Of a stretch of DNA of 64,000 bases, positions 17,092 through 26,473 are shown one piece after another. Both the position numbers and the translations under genes were made by a program. Within the stretch, counting starts at the first letter, position 1, and each line of letters starts with the position of its first letter. Source of the stretch: Micromonospora inyonensis (GTDB lineage: Bacteria; Actinomycetota; Actinomycetes; Mycobacteriales; Micromonosporaceae); contig NZ_FMHU01000002.1 of NCBI RefSeq assembly GCF_900091415.1, forward strand, positions 1,550,001 through 1,614,000. The letters run 5' to 3'. The notes under the pieces were generated by a model. It searched no databases and had not been told where the DNA came from. It saw only the letters and a list, made by a program, of their open reading frames with translations.

Positions 17092-17149
17092 CCGGCCACC
17101 CGCTCCGGCCCGGCGGCACCCGTCGGGGCGCAGCGGAGCGGGTGGCCGG
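17092..17149 (-). terminator. Hairpin downstream of the beta-helix gene
   Basis: Two perfect 16-base arms (17092-17107 and 17134-17149) enclose a 26-base GC-rich loop. There is no clear U-run, which is usual in this GC range. The position, 61 bases past the stop of the minus-strand gene, fits transcription termination. Confidence 0.5.
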
Positions 17150-17209
17150 TGGGTGCGTCGACCGGAGCCGGCGCGGGCCGGACGTCGGCCCCGGTCGACG
17201 ACCCTCCCG

Positions 17210-19084
17210 TCAGGACACCGGATACCGCGGGAGGTGGACCGGCACGCCGATCCGGGTGGTGTCGGCCGGTCCGCCCACGCCGTTGACCACGTGGTCGATG
17301 GTGCCGGCGCTGAGGTTCACCGTCATCACGTGATGCAGCCGGACGCCCGGCGTCACCGGGACCTCGAAGCCGTTCTCGGTGTGGATCGAGGGGTTGTTCT
17401 GGTTGAAGACGTAGACGCCGCCACCGTGGAGGGTGTGGTGGCGCACCCGGTCACCGACCTTGTAGCCCGCCCAGCCCTCGACGTCGCCGTTCATCCAGTC
17501 GGCCTGCGTCGGCGGGTCGTACGGCAGCTCGTTCTGGTAGAGGACCGTGGTGCCGTGCTCACCGTTCCACACGGTGTTGTACCGCTGGAAGTGTTCGACG
17601 AACAGGCCGGTGGCGGTCACGTGGTCGCCGTTGATGACGGCCCCGTAGCGGCCGGTGTTGGTGCGCCACCGGTCGGTGTCGCCGTTCACGCCCTCGGTGA
17701 AGCCCTCGACGCCGTGGTCACCGCGCCACACCCAGCTGTGGTCGATGAGGACGTGGTCGCTGTTGACCTCCAGCGCGATGTTCGTCCGGCCGATGTGGGG
17801 GCCGCCGACGCGGAAGTAGACGTCGGAGAGCGTGGTGGGGTTGTGCGGGGTGCTGTGGTCGGGCCCGTGCCGCCGGCCCACCCGCAGCAGGACCGGCGAC
17901 TCGGTCGGACCGGCGTCGATCGTGACGCCCGCAACGACCACACCGGGGACACCGGCGACGTCCAGCGGGACGGCGCCGTCCACGGCGGTCAGCGTGGCGT
18001 GCCCGATGCCGAGGACCACCGTGTCGGGGCGCTCGACCCTGATGCTGCGCGCGATGTCGTAGACACCCGGGGTGAGCAGCAGGTGCCGGCCGCGGGCGAG
18101 TTCGCGGTTGATCACGTGCACCGGGTCGGAGGGCCGGGCGACGAAGAAGTCGCCGATCGGGATGGTCCGACCCGGGGTGAGGCCGTCGGCCCAGGTGACG
18201 CCACGGGTGTCGCGCCGCGCGGCGGGCACGCGGACCTGGTACCGGCCCTTCCCGTCGACGAACAGGTACGGCTTCTCCCGGCTCACCGGGGTGGTGTCGA
18301 GTGTGGTGTACGGCGGGTCGGGGAACCCGGCGTCGTCGGGAGCACCGACGACACCCGCGAAGACCTGGTTCCACACACCGTTCGACCAGCCCGCGATCTC
18401 GCTGTTGCGGGTCAGCCACTGCTGTTGCGAACCGTTGGTGATGGCGGGCAGCCGGAAGTCGGCGATGAAGCCGCCGCTGGCGTACTGCGGGCCGGCGGTG
18501 CAGTAGTCCATCAGCGACAGCCCGCCGCCGCTGATGTCGAGTCGCCGCATCGACACCGCCTGGGACACCGCCCAGAAGTTCGCCGTGGAGCGGCAGCCGT
18601 CCTGGCCCGCCGCGTTGACGCGCAGCGACAGGTTCGACACGGTACGCCAGAAGTTGACCAGGGCGATGCAGTTGCCGGTGCCGCCCCCGGTGAGGCAGCG
18701 GTTGTACGCCTCGACCTTGCCGTTGATCACGACGTCGGTGGGCGCGGCGCCCAGCCCGGAGATCTCGGTGTAGTACCCGACCCTGATCTGGAGAGGCTGC
18801 TCGGCGGTGCCGTAGGTGCCCGGCTTGAACAGGAACGCGAACCGTTCGGTACCCATCTCCGCGTCGACCTGCGCCGCGTGCGTCGCGTCCAGTCTTGCCT
18901 GGATCTCGCCGATCGGCATGCTCGGATCGAAGACCGTGACGTGGCGTCCGAGGTCCGGGGTGTCGTCTCGGGGCGGGCCGGCGACGGCGGGGCCGCTCGC
19001 CGCGGTGGCGGCGAGAGCCAGCGCGAGCCCGAGCGTGAACGCCCGGCCGGGCTGTCGCCACGGGTGGGTGGGGGCGATGGTCAT
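17210..19084 (-). CDS. Secreted right-handed beta-helix protein
   Basis: The 624-residue precursor has a signal peptide (AFTLGLALALAATAASGPAVA). The mature part shows repeated beta-helix-style rungs: the Asn/Thr/Gly-rich GVVVAGVTIDAGPTESPVLL, then ALEVNSDHVLIDHSWVW and AVINGDHVTATGLFVEHFQ. Such proteins often bind or cleave extracellular polysaccharide, and relatives in databases often carry unreliable names. No catalytic set could be assigned, so enzymatic activity is open. ATG 19084 is preferred to an upstream in-frame start because AGGACG precedes it and the signal peptide then begins correctly. Transcribed alone, away from ramB. Confidence 0.75.
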   Translation of the reverse strand: MTIAPTHPWRQPGRAFTLGLALALAATAASGPAVAGPPRDDTPDLGRHVTVFDPSMPIGEIQARLDATHAAQVDAEMGTERFAFLFKPGTYGTAEQPLQIRVGYYTEISGLGAAPTDVVINGKVEAYNRCLTGGGTGNCIALVNFWRTVSNLSLRVNAAGQDGCRSTANFWAVSQAVSMRRLDISGGGLSLMDYCTAGPQYASGGFIADFRLPAITNGSQQQWLTRNSEIAGWSNGVWNQVFAGVVGAPDDAGFPDPPYTTLDTTPVSREKPYLFVDGKGRYQVRVPAARRDTRGVTWADGLTPGRTIPIGDFFVARPSDPVHVINRELARGRHLLLTPGVYDIARSIRVERPDTVVLGIGHATLTAVDGAVPLDVAGVPGVVVAGVTIDAGPTESPVLLRVGRRHGPDHSTPHNPTTLSDVYFRVGGPHIGRTNIALEVNSDHVLIDHSWVWRGDHGVEGFTEGVNGDTDRWRTNTGRYGAVINGDHVTATGLFVEHFQRYNTVWNGEHGTTVLYQNELPYDPPTQADWMNGDVEGWAGYKVGDRVRHHTLHGGGVYVFNQNNPSIHTENGFEVPVTPGVRLHHVMTVNLSAGTIDHVVNGVGGPADTTRIGVPVHLPRYPVS

Positions 19085-19219
19085 GGGGTTCGTCCTATCG
19101 GCGGGGGCGGTCGGTGCTTCCGCGGCGGGGGCACGGTGCCCGGCGGGAGAGCGCTCTCTCATCCTGGCGGAGTTCCCGGGCGCTGTGAAGAGCCGGTGCG
19201 GGAACGGGGCCGCGTCCGT

Positions 19220-20614
19220 TCAGTCCTTCAGCGGGTACGGGATGAAGGTACTGCGGTTCTCGTTCAGGTCGAGCTGCCGGCTGATCGGCGGTGCGGCGCG
19301 CTGGGGGCAGCTCATCCGCTCGCAGGTCTTGCAGCCCGGCCCGATCGGGGTCGCGGCCTCCGCCGCGTGCAGGTCCATCCCGGCGGAGTAGACCAGCCGG
19401 CCGGCGTGCCGGGTCTCGCAGCCCAGGCCGATCGCGTAGACCTTGCCCGGTTGGCCGTAGCCGCCGTGGTGGCGGGTGATCGTCCGGGCGATCCAGAGGT
19501 AGCGCTGCCCGTCCGGCATCGCGGCGACCTGCGTCACCACCCGGCCGGGCGAGCTGAACGCCTCGTAGACGTTCCACAGCGGACAGGTGCCGCCGGTACG
19601 GGAGAACGGGAAGCCGGTGGCGGACTGGCGTTTGGACATGTTGCCGGCCCGGTCGACCCGGACGAACGAGAACGGCACGCCCCGCGACCGGGGCCGCTGC
19701 AAAGTGCTGAGCCGGTGGCAGACCGTCTCCCAGCCCATCGCGAAGTGTTCGGTCAGCAGCTCGATGTCGTACCGGCGGCGCTCGGCGGCGGCCAGGAACT
19801 GCCCGTACGGCAGGAGCAGCGCCGCCGCGAAGTAGTTCGCCAGGCCGACCCGGGTGAGGATCTGGGTCTGGGTGTCGCCGAACCGCTCCTCCTCGACGAT
19901 CTCGTCGATCACGTCGGCGTACTCCAGCAGCGCGATCTGCGCGGCCATCCGCATCGCCTCCTGCCCACCCCGCAGCGACGTGGACAGGTGCAGCGTCTGG
20001 GTCTGGGGACGGTAGCGGTGGAGTTCCCCGCCGAGCGCGCCGGCCTCCTCGCGGGCGATCCGGATCCCGTGCCGCTGCGCCAGCCGGTCCTGGAGGACGG
20101 CGCGGACCTCGCCGCGTCGCAACCCGATCCGCGCGGCCAGTTGCTCCGCCGCCTCGTCCAGGTCCGGCACGTAGTTCTGCCGGCGGTAGAAGAACTCGGT
20201 GACCTGGTCGTGCGGACTGCGACCCACCAGGTCACGGTCGCCGACCAGCTCGGCGAGCTGCTCCTCCACCTGCTGGTGACGGCGGTGCAGTTCGAGCACG
20301 GCCTCGGCCACCTCGGGCAGCCGGCCGGCGAATTCGGTGAGGTCGCCGATGCCGATCCGGCCGCCGAGCGCCTCCCGCAGCCCGGAGACCAGTCGGGGGG
20401 TGTCGTGCGGGGCGAAGACGGTCGGGTCGACGCCGAACACCTCCGTGATGCGCATGAGCACCGGGACGGTCAGCGGCCGGGAGTCGTGTTCGATCTGGTT
20501 GAGATAGCTCGGCGAGATGTTCAGCAGGCGGGCCAGATCCGCTTGGCTGAGCGCCCGGTCCTCCCGCATCCGGCGCAGCCGGGCACCGGCGAAGGTCTTG
20601 GCGATCTCCCTCAC
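19220..20614 (-). CDS. ramB: RamB-type XRE regulator of acetate/glyoxylate metabolism
   Basis: A 464-residue regulator with an N-terminal helix-turn-helix (LSQADLARLLNISPSYLNQIEHD, residues 23-45), a central ImmA/IrrE-type region and a C-terminal domain with a Cys cluster (GPGCKTCERMSC). This matches the short-chain fatty acyl regulator family whose studied member, RamB of Corynebacterium, represses aceA and aceB and controls acetate genes. It is transcribed away from aceA-aceB across a 184-base gap that is AT-rich for this genome, which supports the assignment. Confidence 0.9.
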   Translation of the reverse strand: MREIAKTFAGARLRRMREDRALSQADLARLLNISPSYLNQIEHDSRPLTVPVLMRITEVFGVDPTVFAPHDTPRLVSGLREALGGRIGIGDLTEFAGRLPEVAEAVLELHRRHQQVEEQLAELVGDRDLVGRSPHDQVTEFFYRRQNYVPDLDEAAEQLAARIGLRRGEVRAVLQDRLAQRHGIRIAREEAGALGGELHRYRPQTQTLHLSTSLRGGQEAMRMAAQIALLEYADVIDEIVEEERFGDTQTQILTRVGLANYFAAALLLPYGQFLAAAERRRYDIELLTEHFAMGWETVCHRLSTLQRPRSRGVPFSFVRVDRAGNMSKRQSATGFPFSRTGGTCPLWNVYEAFSSPGRVVTQVAAMPDGQRYLWIARTITRHHGGYGQPGKVYAIGLGCETRHAGRLVYSAGMDLHAAEAATPIGPGCKTCERMSCPQRAAPPISRQLDLNENRSTFIPYPLKD

Positions 20615-20798
20615 CTCCCCACGCGTGAACTGCGTTCCCCCACATTAACACCGCTGTGAATCAAGGCATTCGCAACTTAACAGAATGGCGTGGAGACTTT
20701 TCAATAATTGGCTGATTGCGTCCCTCGACCAGCCCGCCGCGCCCGTGTGACCGTAGTCGACACACCGGCAAGCCGACCACACCGGAAGGAGCAGGACC
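20615..20798. promoter_or_regulatory. ramB / aceA divergent control region
   Basis: The gap holds an unusually AT-rich stretch (about 20640-20715). On the minus strand AAGTTGCGAA (20671-20680) resembles the AAGTTTGCAAA core reported for RamB sites in Corynebacterium; one mismatched and one missing base make it tentative. aceA has a strong ribosome site, GGAAGGAG, at about 20783-20790. Confidence 0.45.
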
Positions 20799-22070
20799 AT
20801 GCTGACCGCAGTCGAGCAGTTGCGACACGTTTGGGAGACCGACCCGCGCTGGCAGGGGGTGCGGCGCAGCTACCGCGCGGAGGACGTGGTGCGGCTGCGG
20901 GGCGCGATCCAGGAGGAACACACCCTGGCCCGGCACGGCGCGGAGCGACTGTGGCGGCTGCTGCACCGCGAGGACTACATCCACGCGCTCGGCGCGCTCA
21001 CCGGCAACCAGGCGGTGCAGATGGTGCGGGCCGGGCTGAAGGCGATCTACCTCTCCGGCTGGCAGGTGGCCGCCGACGCCAACCTCGCCGGGCACACCTA
21101 CCCCGACCAGAGCCTCTACCCGGCCAACTCGGTGCCCGCGGTGGTGCGCCGGATCAACAACGCCCTGCTCCGCGCCGCCCAGATCACCACCGCCGAGGGG
21201 GACACCTCGGCGGCCGACTGGCTGGCTCCCATCGTCGCCGACGCCGAGGCCGGCTTCGGCGGCCCGCTCAACGCGTACGAGCTGATGACCGCGATGATCG
21301 CGGCCGGCGCGGCCGGCGTGCACTGGGAGGACCAGCTCGCCAGTGAGAAGAAGTGCGGTCACCTCGGTGGCAAGGTGCTCGTCCCCACCGGCCAGCACAT
21401 CCGCACCCTGGAGGCGGCGCGGCTGGCCGCCGACGTCGCCGGGGTGCCGTCGGTGGTCATCGCCCGCACCGACGCGCAGGCCGCCACGCTGCTCACCACC
21501 GACGTGGACGAGCGGGACCAGCCCTTCGTCACCGGCGAGCGGACCGCCGAGGGCTTCTACCGGGTCCGTAACGGCATCGAGCCGTGCATCGCCCGGGGCC
21601 TGGCCTACGCCCCGCACGCCGACCTGCTCTGGATGGAGACCAGCACCCCGGATCTGGAGGTGGCCCGCCGCTTCGCCGAGGCGATCAAGGACCGCTACCC
21701 GGACCAGCTGCTCGCCTACAACTGCTCGCCGTCGTTCAACTGGCGCAAGCACCTCGACGACGCGACCATCGGCAAGTTCCAGCGCGAACTCGGGCACATG
21801 GGGTACAAGTTCCAGTTCATCACCCTGGCCGGCTTCCACGCGCTCAACTACTCGATGTTCGACCTGGCGCGCGGCTACGCCGCCGACGGCATGCCGGCCT
21901 ACGTCTCCCTCCAGGAGCGCGAGTTCGCCGCCGAGCAGACCGGATACACCGCCGTCAAGCACCAGCGGGAGGTCGGCACCGGCTACTTCGACCTGATCAG
22001 CACCGTGCTCAACCCGGCCGCCGAGACCACCGCCCTGCGCGGCTCCACCGAAGAGGAGCAGTTCGCATGA
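20799..22070 (+). CDS. aceA: Isocitrate lyase
   Basis: The 423-residue enzyme splits isocitrate into succinate and glyoxylate, the first step of the glyoxylate shunt. Diagnostic sequence includes [32 protein letters not shown] with metal-binding Asp residues, and the catalytic-loop signature [11 protein letters not shown] at about residue 185 with the active-site Cys. It is of normal length for actinobacterial AceA and begins at ATG after GGAAGGAG. It overlaps aceB by four bases (ATGA), so both are made from one message, and the neighbouring RamB-type regulator probably controls both. Confidence 0.97.
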   Translation: MLTAVEQLRHVWETDPRWQGVRRSYRAEDVVRLRGAIQEEHTLARHGAERLWRLLHREDYIHALGALTGNQAVQMVRAGLKAIYLSGWQVAADANLAGHTYPDQSLYPANSVPAVVRRINNALLRAAQITTAEGDTSAADWLAPIVADAEAGFGGPLNAYELMTAMIAAGAAGVHWEDQLASEKKCGHLGGKVLVPTGQHIRTLEAARLAADVAGVPSVVIARTDAQAATLLTTDVDERDQPFVTGERTAEGFYRVRNGIEPCIARGLAYAPHADLLWMETSTPDLEVARRFAEAIKDRYPDQLLAYNCSPSFNWRKHLDDATIGKFQRELGHMGYKFQFITLAGFHALNYSMFDLARGYAADGMPAYVSLQEREFAAEQTGYTAVKHQREVGTGYFDLISTVLNPAAETTALRGSTEEEQFA

Positions 22071-23677
22071 GGTACGAGATCATCGGTCCGCTGGCGGACC
22101 GCTTCGACGAGGTCCTCACCCCCGAGGCGCTGGCGTTCCTGGTGGCGCTGGACAGCGAGTTCGCCGCCCGCCGGGTGGCGCTGCTGGACACCCGGCGGGC
22201 CCGCCGGGCCCGGTACGCCACCGGCCAGCTTCCCGACTTCCTCCCGGAGACCGCGCACATCCGGGCGGACCCCTCCTGGCGGGTGGCACCGCCCGCGCCG
22301 GGGCTGGTCGACCGGCGGGTGGAGATCACCGGGCCGACCGACCGCAAGATGACCGTCAACGCGCTCAACTCCGGCGCCCGGGTGTGGCTCGCCGACTTCG
22401 AGGACGCCACCGCCCCGACCTGGCACAACGTCATCGGCGGTCAGCTCAACCTGATCGACGCCCTGGACCGGCGGATCGACTTCACCGACGGGCGTGGCAA
22501 GCGCTACGCCCTCGGCGACCAGGTGGCGACGATCGTGGTCCGGCCGCGCGGCTGGCACCTCGTGGAGAAGGGGATCGCCGTCGACGGGCGGCCCATCTCG
22601 GCCAGCCTGGTCGACTTCGGGCTCTACCTGTACCACTGCGCGCGGCGGCAGCTCGACGCCGGCTCCGGGCCGTACTTCTACCTGCCGAAGCTGGAGACCC
22701 ACCGGGAGGCCCGGCTCTGGAACGACGTCTTCGTCTTCGCCCAGCACTACCTGGGCCTGCCGGTCGGGACGATCCGGGCCACCACCCTGATCGAGACGAT
22801 CACCGCCGCGCTCGAGATGGAGGAGATCCTGTACGAGCTGCGCGAGCACTCGGCGGGACTGAACGCCGGCCGGTGGGACTACATCTTCAGCGTCATCAAG
22901 AACTTCGGGCAGTGGCCGGACTTCGTCCTGCCGGACCGCTCCGACGTCACGATGACCGTGCCGTTCATGCGTGCCTACACCGAGCTGCTGGTGCAGACCT
23001 GTCACCGGCGTGGCGCGCACGCCATCGGCGGGATGGCCGCGTTCATCCCCAGCCGGGACCCGGCGGTCAACGAGACCGCCCTGGCCCGGGTGCGGGCGGA
23101 CAAGCAACGCGAGGCCGACGGCGGGTTCGACGGTTCCTGGGTGGCCCACCCGGGCCTGGTCGGGGTGTGCCGCGAGGTGTTCGACGCGACGCTGGGCGAC
23201 CGCCCGCACCAGCTGGGCCGGCTCCGCGACGACGTGCAGGTCACCGCGGCCGACCTGCTGGCCGTCGACAAGACCCCGGGCCAGGTCACGGCCGCCGGGG
23301 TGCGGTCCAACGTCGCGGTGGCGCTGCGCTACGTCGACGCCTGGCTCGGGGGCACCGGCGCGGTGGCGCTGTGGAACCTGATGGAGGACGCGGCGACCGC
23401 CGAGATCGCCCGCTGCCAGGTGTGGCAGTGGTTGCACCATGGCACGCCGCTGGCCGACGGGGGCTGCGTCACCGAGGACCTGGTCCGGTCGATCCTCGCC
23501 GAGGAACTGGCCGCCCTCGCCGAGGGTCGGGACGACACCGCCCGGGAGCGGGCCGAGGCGGCGGCGCGGATCTTCGAGGACACCGCGCTCGGCGAGGACC
23601 TGCCGGCGTTCTTCACCACCGACGCGTACGCCCGGCACCTCGGGCCGTCCCACGGTGCCCGCCCGGAGCAGGGCTGA
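22067..23677 (+). CDS. aceB: Malate synthase A
   Basis: The 536-residue enzyme condenses glyoxylate with acetyl-CoA to malate, the second step of the shunt. Recognisable parts are [34 protein letters not shown] with the catalytic Arg, [20 protein letters not shown] with the Mg-binding Glu, and the C-terminal [19 protein letters not shown]. Its size fits isoform A and not the longer isoform G found in mycobacteria. The ATG overlaps the aceA stop codon, and a strong hairpin follows the gene, closing a two-gene operon. Confidence 0.97.
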   Translation: MRYEIIGPLADRFDEVLTPEALAFLVALDSEFAARRVALLDTRRARRARYATGQLPDFLPETAHIRADPSWRVAPPAPGLVDRRVEITGPTDRKMTVNALNSGARVWLADFEDATAPTWHNVIGGQLNLIDALDRRIDFTDGRGKRYALGDQVATIVVRPRGWHLVEKGIAVDGRPISASLVDFGLYLYHCARRQLDAGSGPYFYLPKLETHREARLWNDVFVFAQHYLGLPVGTIRATTLIETITAALEMEEILYELREHSAGLNAGRWDYIFSVIKNFGQWPDFVLPDRSDVTMTVPFMRAYTELLVQTCHRRGAHAIGGMAAFIPSRDPAVNETALARVRADKQREADGGFDGSWVAHPGLVGVCREVFDATLGDRPHQLGRLRDDVQVTAADLLAVDKTPGQVTAAGVRSNVAVALRYVDAWLGGTGAVALWNLMEDAATAEIARCQVWQWLHHGTPLADGGCVTEDLVRSILAEELAALAEGRDDTARERAEAAARIFEDTALGEDLPAFFTTDAYARHLGPSHGARPEQG

Positions 23678-23696
23678 CCACCGGTACGACCGGCAC

Positions 23697-23729
23697 GGAG
23701 CCGGGGAGGGCGATGCCCTTCCCGGCTCC
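23697..23729 (+). terminator. Terminator of aceA-aceB
   Basis: GGAGCCGGGGAGGGC and GCCCTTCCCGGCTCC form a 15-base stem with one G-T wobble around a three-base loop, 20 bases past the aceB stop. TTCG follows. The stem is strong enough for intrinsic termination in a GC-rich genome. Confidence 0.75.
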
Positions 23730-23833
23730 TTCGCATGTGGTGGCCCGGCCAGGCCCGCCGTGGTAGGTCAAGCTTCCGCCAAGATTCAGATAAACGAATG
23801 TCGTCCTGTCCGGATGGTGGCTACATTTCGGCG

Positions 23834-24227
23834 GTGCGACCCCGCACGCGCCGCTGCTCAGCGTCGTCATTCCGACCTTCAAGGACGCCCAGAGTCTCGA
23901 GTTGACGCTGCGTTCGCTGAGCCGGCAGTCACTGCCGGCCGACCGGTTCGAAGTGGTCGTGGTGCGCGACGGCGGGACGGAGGGGGCCGAGGACTACACC
24001 GCCGTGGCGGACCACGGCAAGGGCCTCGACCTCCGCCTCGTCGAGCTGCCGGCCCGCCGCGGACGGTCCGCGGCACGCAACGAGGGCATCCGACGTGCCA
24101 CCGCGGACACGATCCTGTTCCTGGACAGCGACTCGTACGCCACCGAGAGCCTCCTCGAACGGCACGTCGCCTTCCACGCCTCCTCCGGTACGCCCCGGGT
24201 GCTGATCGGCCGGCGCAACGAACCGCA
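23834..24227 (+). pseudogene. GT2-family glycosyltransferase N-terminal fragment
   Basis: The frame encodes HAPLLSVVIPTFKDAQSLEL, then GRSAARNEGIRRATADTILF with the LDSDSY metal-binding DxD-type motif, a clear GT2 (GT-A fold) N-terminal half of about 130 residues. A stop at 23791 and no ATG, GTG or TTG in frame before the domain mean its natural start is gone or replaced. At about 24227, after IGRRNE, the frame leaves the family and a membrane protein fragment begins in another frame. The acceptor-binding half is absent, so no activity is expected. Confidence 0.75.
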
Positions 24228-24757
24228 TCCTGCCGGCGGCACTGCTCGGAGGTGTCGCCGGGGCGGTGCTGCTGCTGTTGACGCCCACCCGTGTCTTCGA
24301 CCTGATCGTGCCTTTCCTCGTCCTTGCCGCCTCCGCGGTCTTCGCGTCGCAGGGGCGACTGATGGGGTGGGTCGTGCGTGCCGGCCCCCGTCGGAGACAC
24401 CCGGCCATCCTGCAGGCGCTCGTCGCCCTGGGCGGTGTCTACGGCGGGTACGTCGGCGCGGGGTTCGGCATCGTCCTGGTTGCCGCCCTGGCCCTCCTGC
24501 GGGACGAGGCGCTGGCCCGGACGGTCGCGGTCAAGAACCTGCTGTCGGCCGCGATCTCCTTCACGGCCGTGGTGCTCTTCGTCCTTCTCGGCCGCATCGA
24601 CTGGCCGGCGGTGGCGCTCCTGGTGCCGGCGACCGTCGTCGGCGGCTACGGTGGTGCCCGGCTCGTCCGGAAGCTGCCCGAGAGGGTGGTCCGGGTGGCG
24701 ATCGTCACGTTCGGAACGGCGTTCGGGTTCGCCCTGCTGTGGCAGAACCTGCGGTAG
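24228..24757 (+). pseudogene. TSUP (TauE/SafE) membrane exporter, C-terminal part
   Basis: The frame opens at the junction with NRILPAALLGGVAGAVLLLL and continues through helices (LIVPFLVLAASAVFA), the family motif LGGVYGGYVGAGFGIVLVAAL and AVKNLLSAAISFTAVVLFVL to the stop at 24757. Intact TSUP proteins have about 250 residues and two similar halves; only about 175 residues from the end of the first half onward remain, with no start codon at the right place. It is a decayed anion or sulfur-compound exporter. Confidence 0.8.
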
Positions 24758-24779
24758 CCGGGATCCGGCACCGGCGACG

Positions 24780-25499
24780 TCAGGGCGGTGGGGCGGCGTG
24801 GACGATGCGGTCCAGCCACTCGGTCAGCAGTTCCCGCTCGGCTGCGGTCAGGTCGGCCGCCACCTCGGGCAGGACCGCCCGCAGCGCCACCGCGTGCCGT
24901 ACCGGTCGGTCGACGCGGCGTGGCGCGCGGGCGGCGACGGTGTCGGTGGCCACCGAGCGGACCACGGCCTCCCGGGTCAGCGTGGACAGGCCCGGATCCC
25001 GCTGCCCGGCCGGGGTACGGATCAGCGTGAGGGTGACCCCGCAGCACGCCGAGTGGACCAGGTCGGTGGCCCGGTCGACCTCAATGCGCAGCCGTCCCGC
25101 CTCGGCGACCCGGGTGACCAGGTGGCGCAGGATGTCCCGGGCGACCCGGGCCGCCGTCGGGACGGGGCCGGGACGTGGGTCGCCGTACATGAGGCCGTGT
25201 ACGGCCGGGTGGGTCGAGCCGAACTCCACCTGCATGTCCCAGCCGCGCCGCAGGTCGTCGACCGGGTCGTCGGCGGGCGGCCGGGCCGCTTGGGCGTCCA
25301 GGTACGTGGCCAGGTGGTAGCTGGCCGCCGCGTCGAGCAGTCCCCGCATGTCCCCGAACTGCCGGTAGATGGTCGGGGCCTGCACCCCGGCGGCGCGGGC
25401 GACCGCCCGCGTGGTGACGGCCTCCCGGCCGCCCTCGACGAGCAGGGTGGCGGCCGCCCGGACGATCCGGTCACGGGCCGGAACCTCGAGGCTGGTCAT
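24780..25499 (-). CDS. TetR/AcrR-family transcriptional regulator
   Basis: The 239-residue repressor-type protein has the usual N-terminal helix-turn-helix (RIVRAAATLLVEGGREAVTT, then VARAAGVQAPTIYRQFGDM) and a helical ligand-binding domain. The C-terminus carries an Arg-rich loop and a WLDRIVHAA helix. No neighbouring transporter or enzyme is an obvious target; the TSUP exporter beside it is broken and the HAD gene is upstream in the same direction. A 9-base inverted repeat before its start suggests autoregulation. ATG at 25499 is the only sensible start. Confidence 0.9.
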   Translation of the reverse strand: MTSLEVPARDRIVRAAATLLVEGGREAVTTRAVARAAGVQAPTIYRQFGDMRGLLDAAASYHLATYLDAQAARPPADDPVDDLRRGWDMQVEFGSTHPAVHGLMYGDPRPGPVPTAARVARDILRHLVTRVAEAGRLRIEVDRATDLVHSACCGVTLTLIRTPAGQRDPGLSTLTREAVVRSVATDTVAARAPRRVDRPVRHAVALRAVLPEVAADLTAAERELLTEWLDRIVHAAPPP

Positions 25500-25510
25500 G
25501 ACAGCGACGT

Positions 25511-25548
25511 TAGCGCCGAGTCGTTAGCGTTGCCTCGTATCGGCGCTA
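25511..25548. promoter_or_regulatory. Inverted repeat, candidate TetR operator
   Basis: TAGCGCCGA (25511-25519) and TCGGCGCTA (25540-25548) are perfect 9-base arms with a 20-base spacer, 11 bases upstream of the TetR gene start. The gap between arms is longer than in most TetR sites, so it may be two half-sites or a larger operator. Confidence 0.45.
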
Positions 25549-25562
25549 TCATGATCGTGTTG

Positions 25563-26354
25563 TCAGCGTTCCGTGCCAGCGGGCCGGTCGTCCAGCGCCA
25601 GGTCGAGCACGGCACCGAGCCCGTTCGGTCGCCCCACCTCGGCCGGAGGCAGCACCAGCACCGCGCAGCCCGCCCCGACCGCCCCCGCGTCCGCCGGGGT
25701 GTCACCGACCATCAGCGCCCGTTCCGAATCGACCCCGACCATGCCGCAGGCGCGCAGGAAGATGCCCGGATCCGGCTTGCACCGACCCACCTCGTACGAC
25801 AGCACGAAGGCGTCGACCAGGTCGGTGAGCCCCCACGCGTCGAACAACGGCCGCAGGTCGAAGCCGATGTTGCTGACCACCGCCACCTTCACGCCCGCCG
25901 CCCTCAGCGCCGCCAGGGTGGGGGCGGTGTCCGGGTAGGGCACCCAGCCCTCCGGGCTCAGGACCCGCTCGTAGAGGGCGTCGGCGAGCCCGTCGATCCC
26001 GGCGTCCACCGTCGCGGCCAGCCCGGTGTACGCCGCCCGGTGGGCGTGCGGATAGAGATCCCGGTCGGACCAGACCTCGGCCAGCCGGGGCGGTACCCGG
26101 TGCGGCAACGGCCCGCCGGCCCGGCCGGCGGTGAGCAGCCGGTCGGCCAGCACCGTGGCGCGCATCCGTTCCAGCGTCACCCCGCAGGTCGTCGCAGCGG
26201 CCAGCACCCACTCCCGAGCGTCCTCCACCTGGGCCAGGGTGCCGTGGAAATCGAACAGAACGGCTTCGATCCGGCGGCGGGGAACCTCCCGGGGGTCGGT
26301 GGCGTGGGTGGCGCGGGGGTCGGGCGCATGGGCTTGATCCGGCACGGGGTGCAC
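25563..26354 (-). CDS. HAD-superfamily hydrolase
   Basis: The product contains the HAD motifs: I, LFDFHGTL, with the nucleophile Asp and a second residue that is His where many members have Asp; II, VAVVSNIG; III, Lys in GRCKPDPGIF; IV, VGDTPADAGA. The helical cap between motifs I and II marks the haloacid dehalogenase/phosphatase type. The change at the general-acid position could lower phosphatase activity or shift specificity. The first 30 residues are disordered Pro/Arg-rich and the start could be internal. It ends 63 bases before the TetR gene start and diverges from helY. Confidence 0.82.
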   Translation of the reverse strand: MHPVPDQAHAPDPRATHATDPREVPRRRIEAVLFDFHGTLAQVEDAREWVLAAATTCGVTLERMRATVLADRLLTAGRAGGPLPHRVPPRLAEVWSDRDLYPHAHRAAYTGLAATVDAGIDGLADALYERVLSPEGWVPYPDTAPTLAALRAAGVKVAVVSNIGFDLRPLFDAWGLTDLVDAFVLSYEVGRCKPDPGIFLRACGMVGVDSERALMVGDTPADAGAVGAGCAVLVLPPAEVGRPNGLGAVLDLALDDRPAGTER

Positions 26355-26432
26355 CCTACCGACCGCCCCCGACGCCTCCGGCGGACGGCCATGCCGGGCC
26401 CGCCGGGGGACCGTGCGGATGCGCTGGCGGCC

Positions 26433-26463
26433 TTGACGGGTGGGCCGGGCGGGGACGCATTAA
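26433..26463 (+). promoter_or_regulatory. Possible helY promoter
   Basis: TTGACG (26433-26438) and CATTAA (26458-26463) flank a 19-base spacer, rather long. Transcription would start within about ten bases of the helY ATG, giving a very short leader or a leaderless message. Only a weak GGTGG precedes the ATG. Confidence 0.35.
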
Positions 26464-26473
26464 TCTTGGTGGC

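Noticed and set aside
17153..20659. A 1168-codon plus-strand frame over the beta-helix and ramB genes
   Set aside because: It is antisense to two well-recognised genes and its product is an Asp/Gly/Arg/Val-rich translation without motifs; high GC keeps such frames open.
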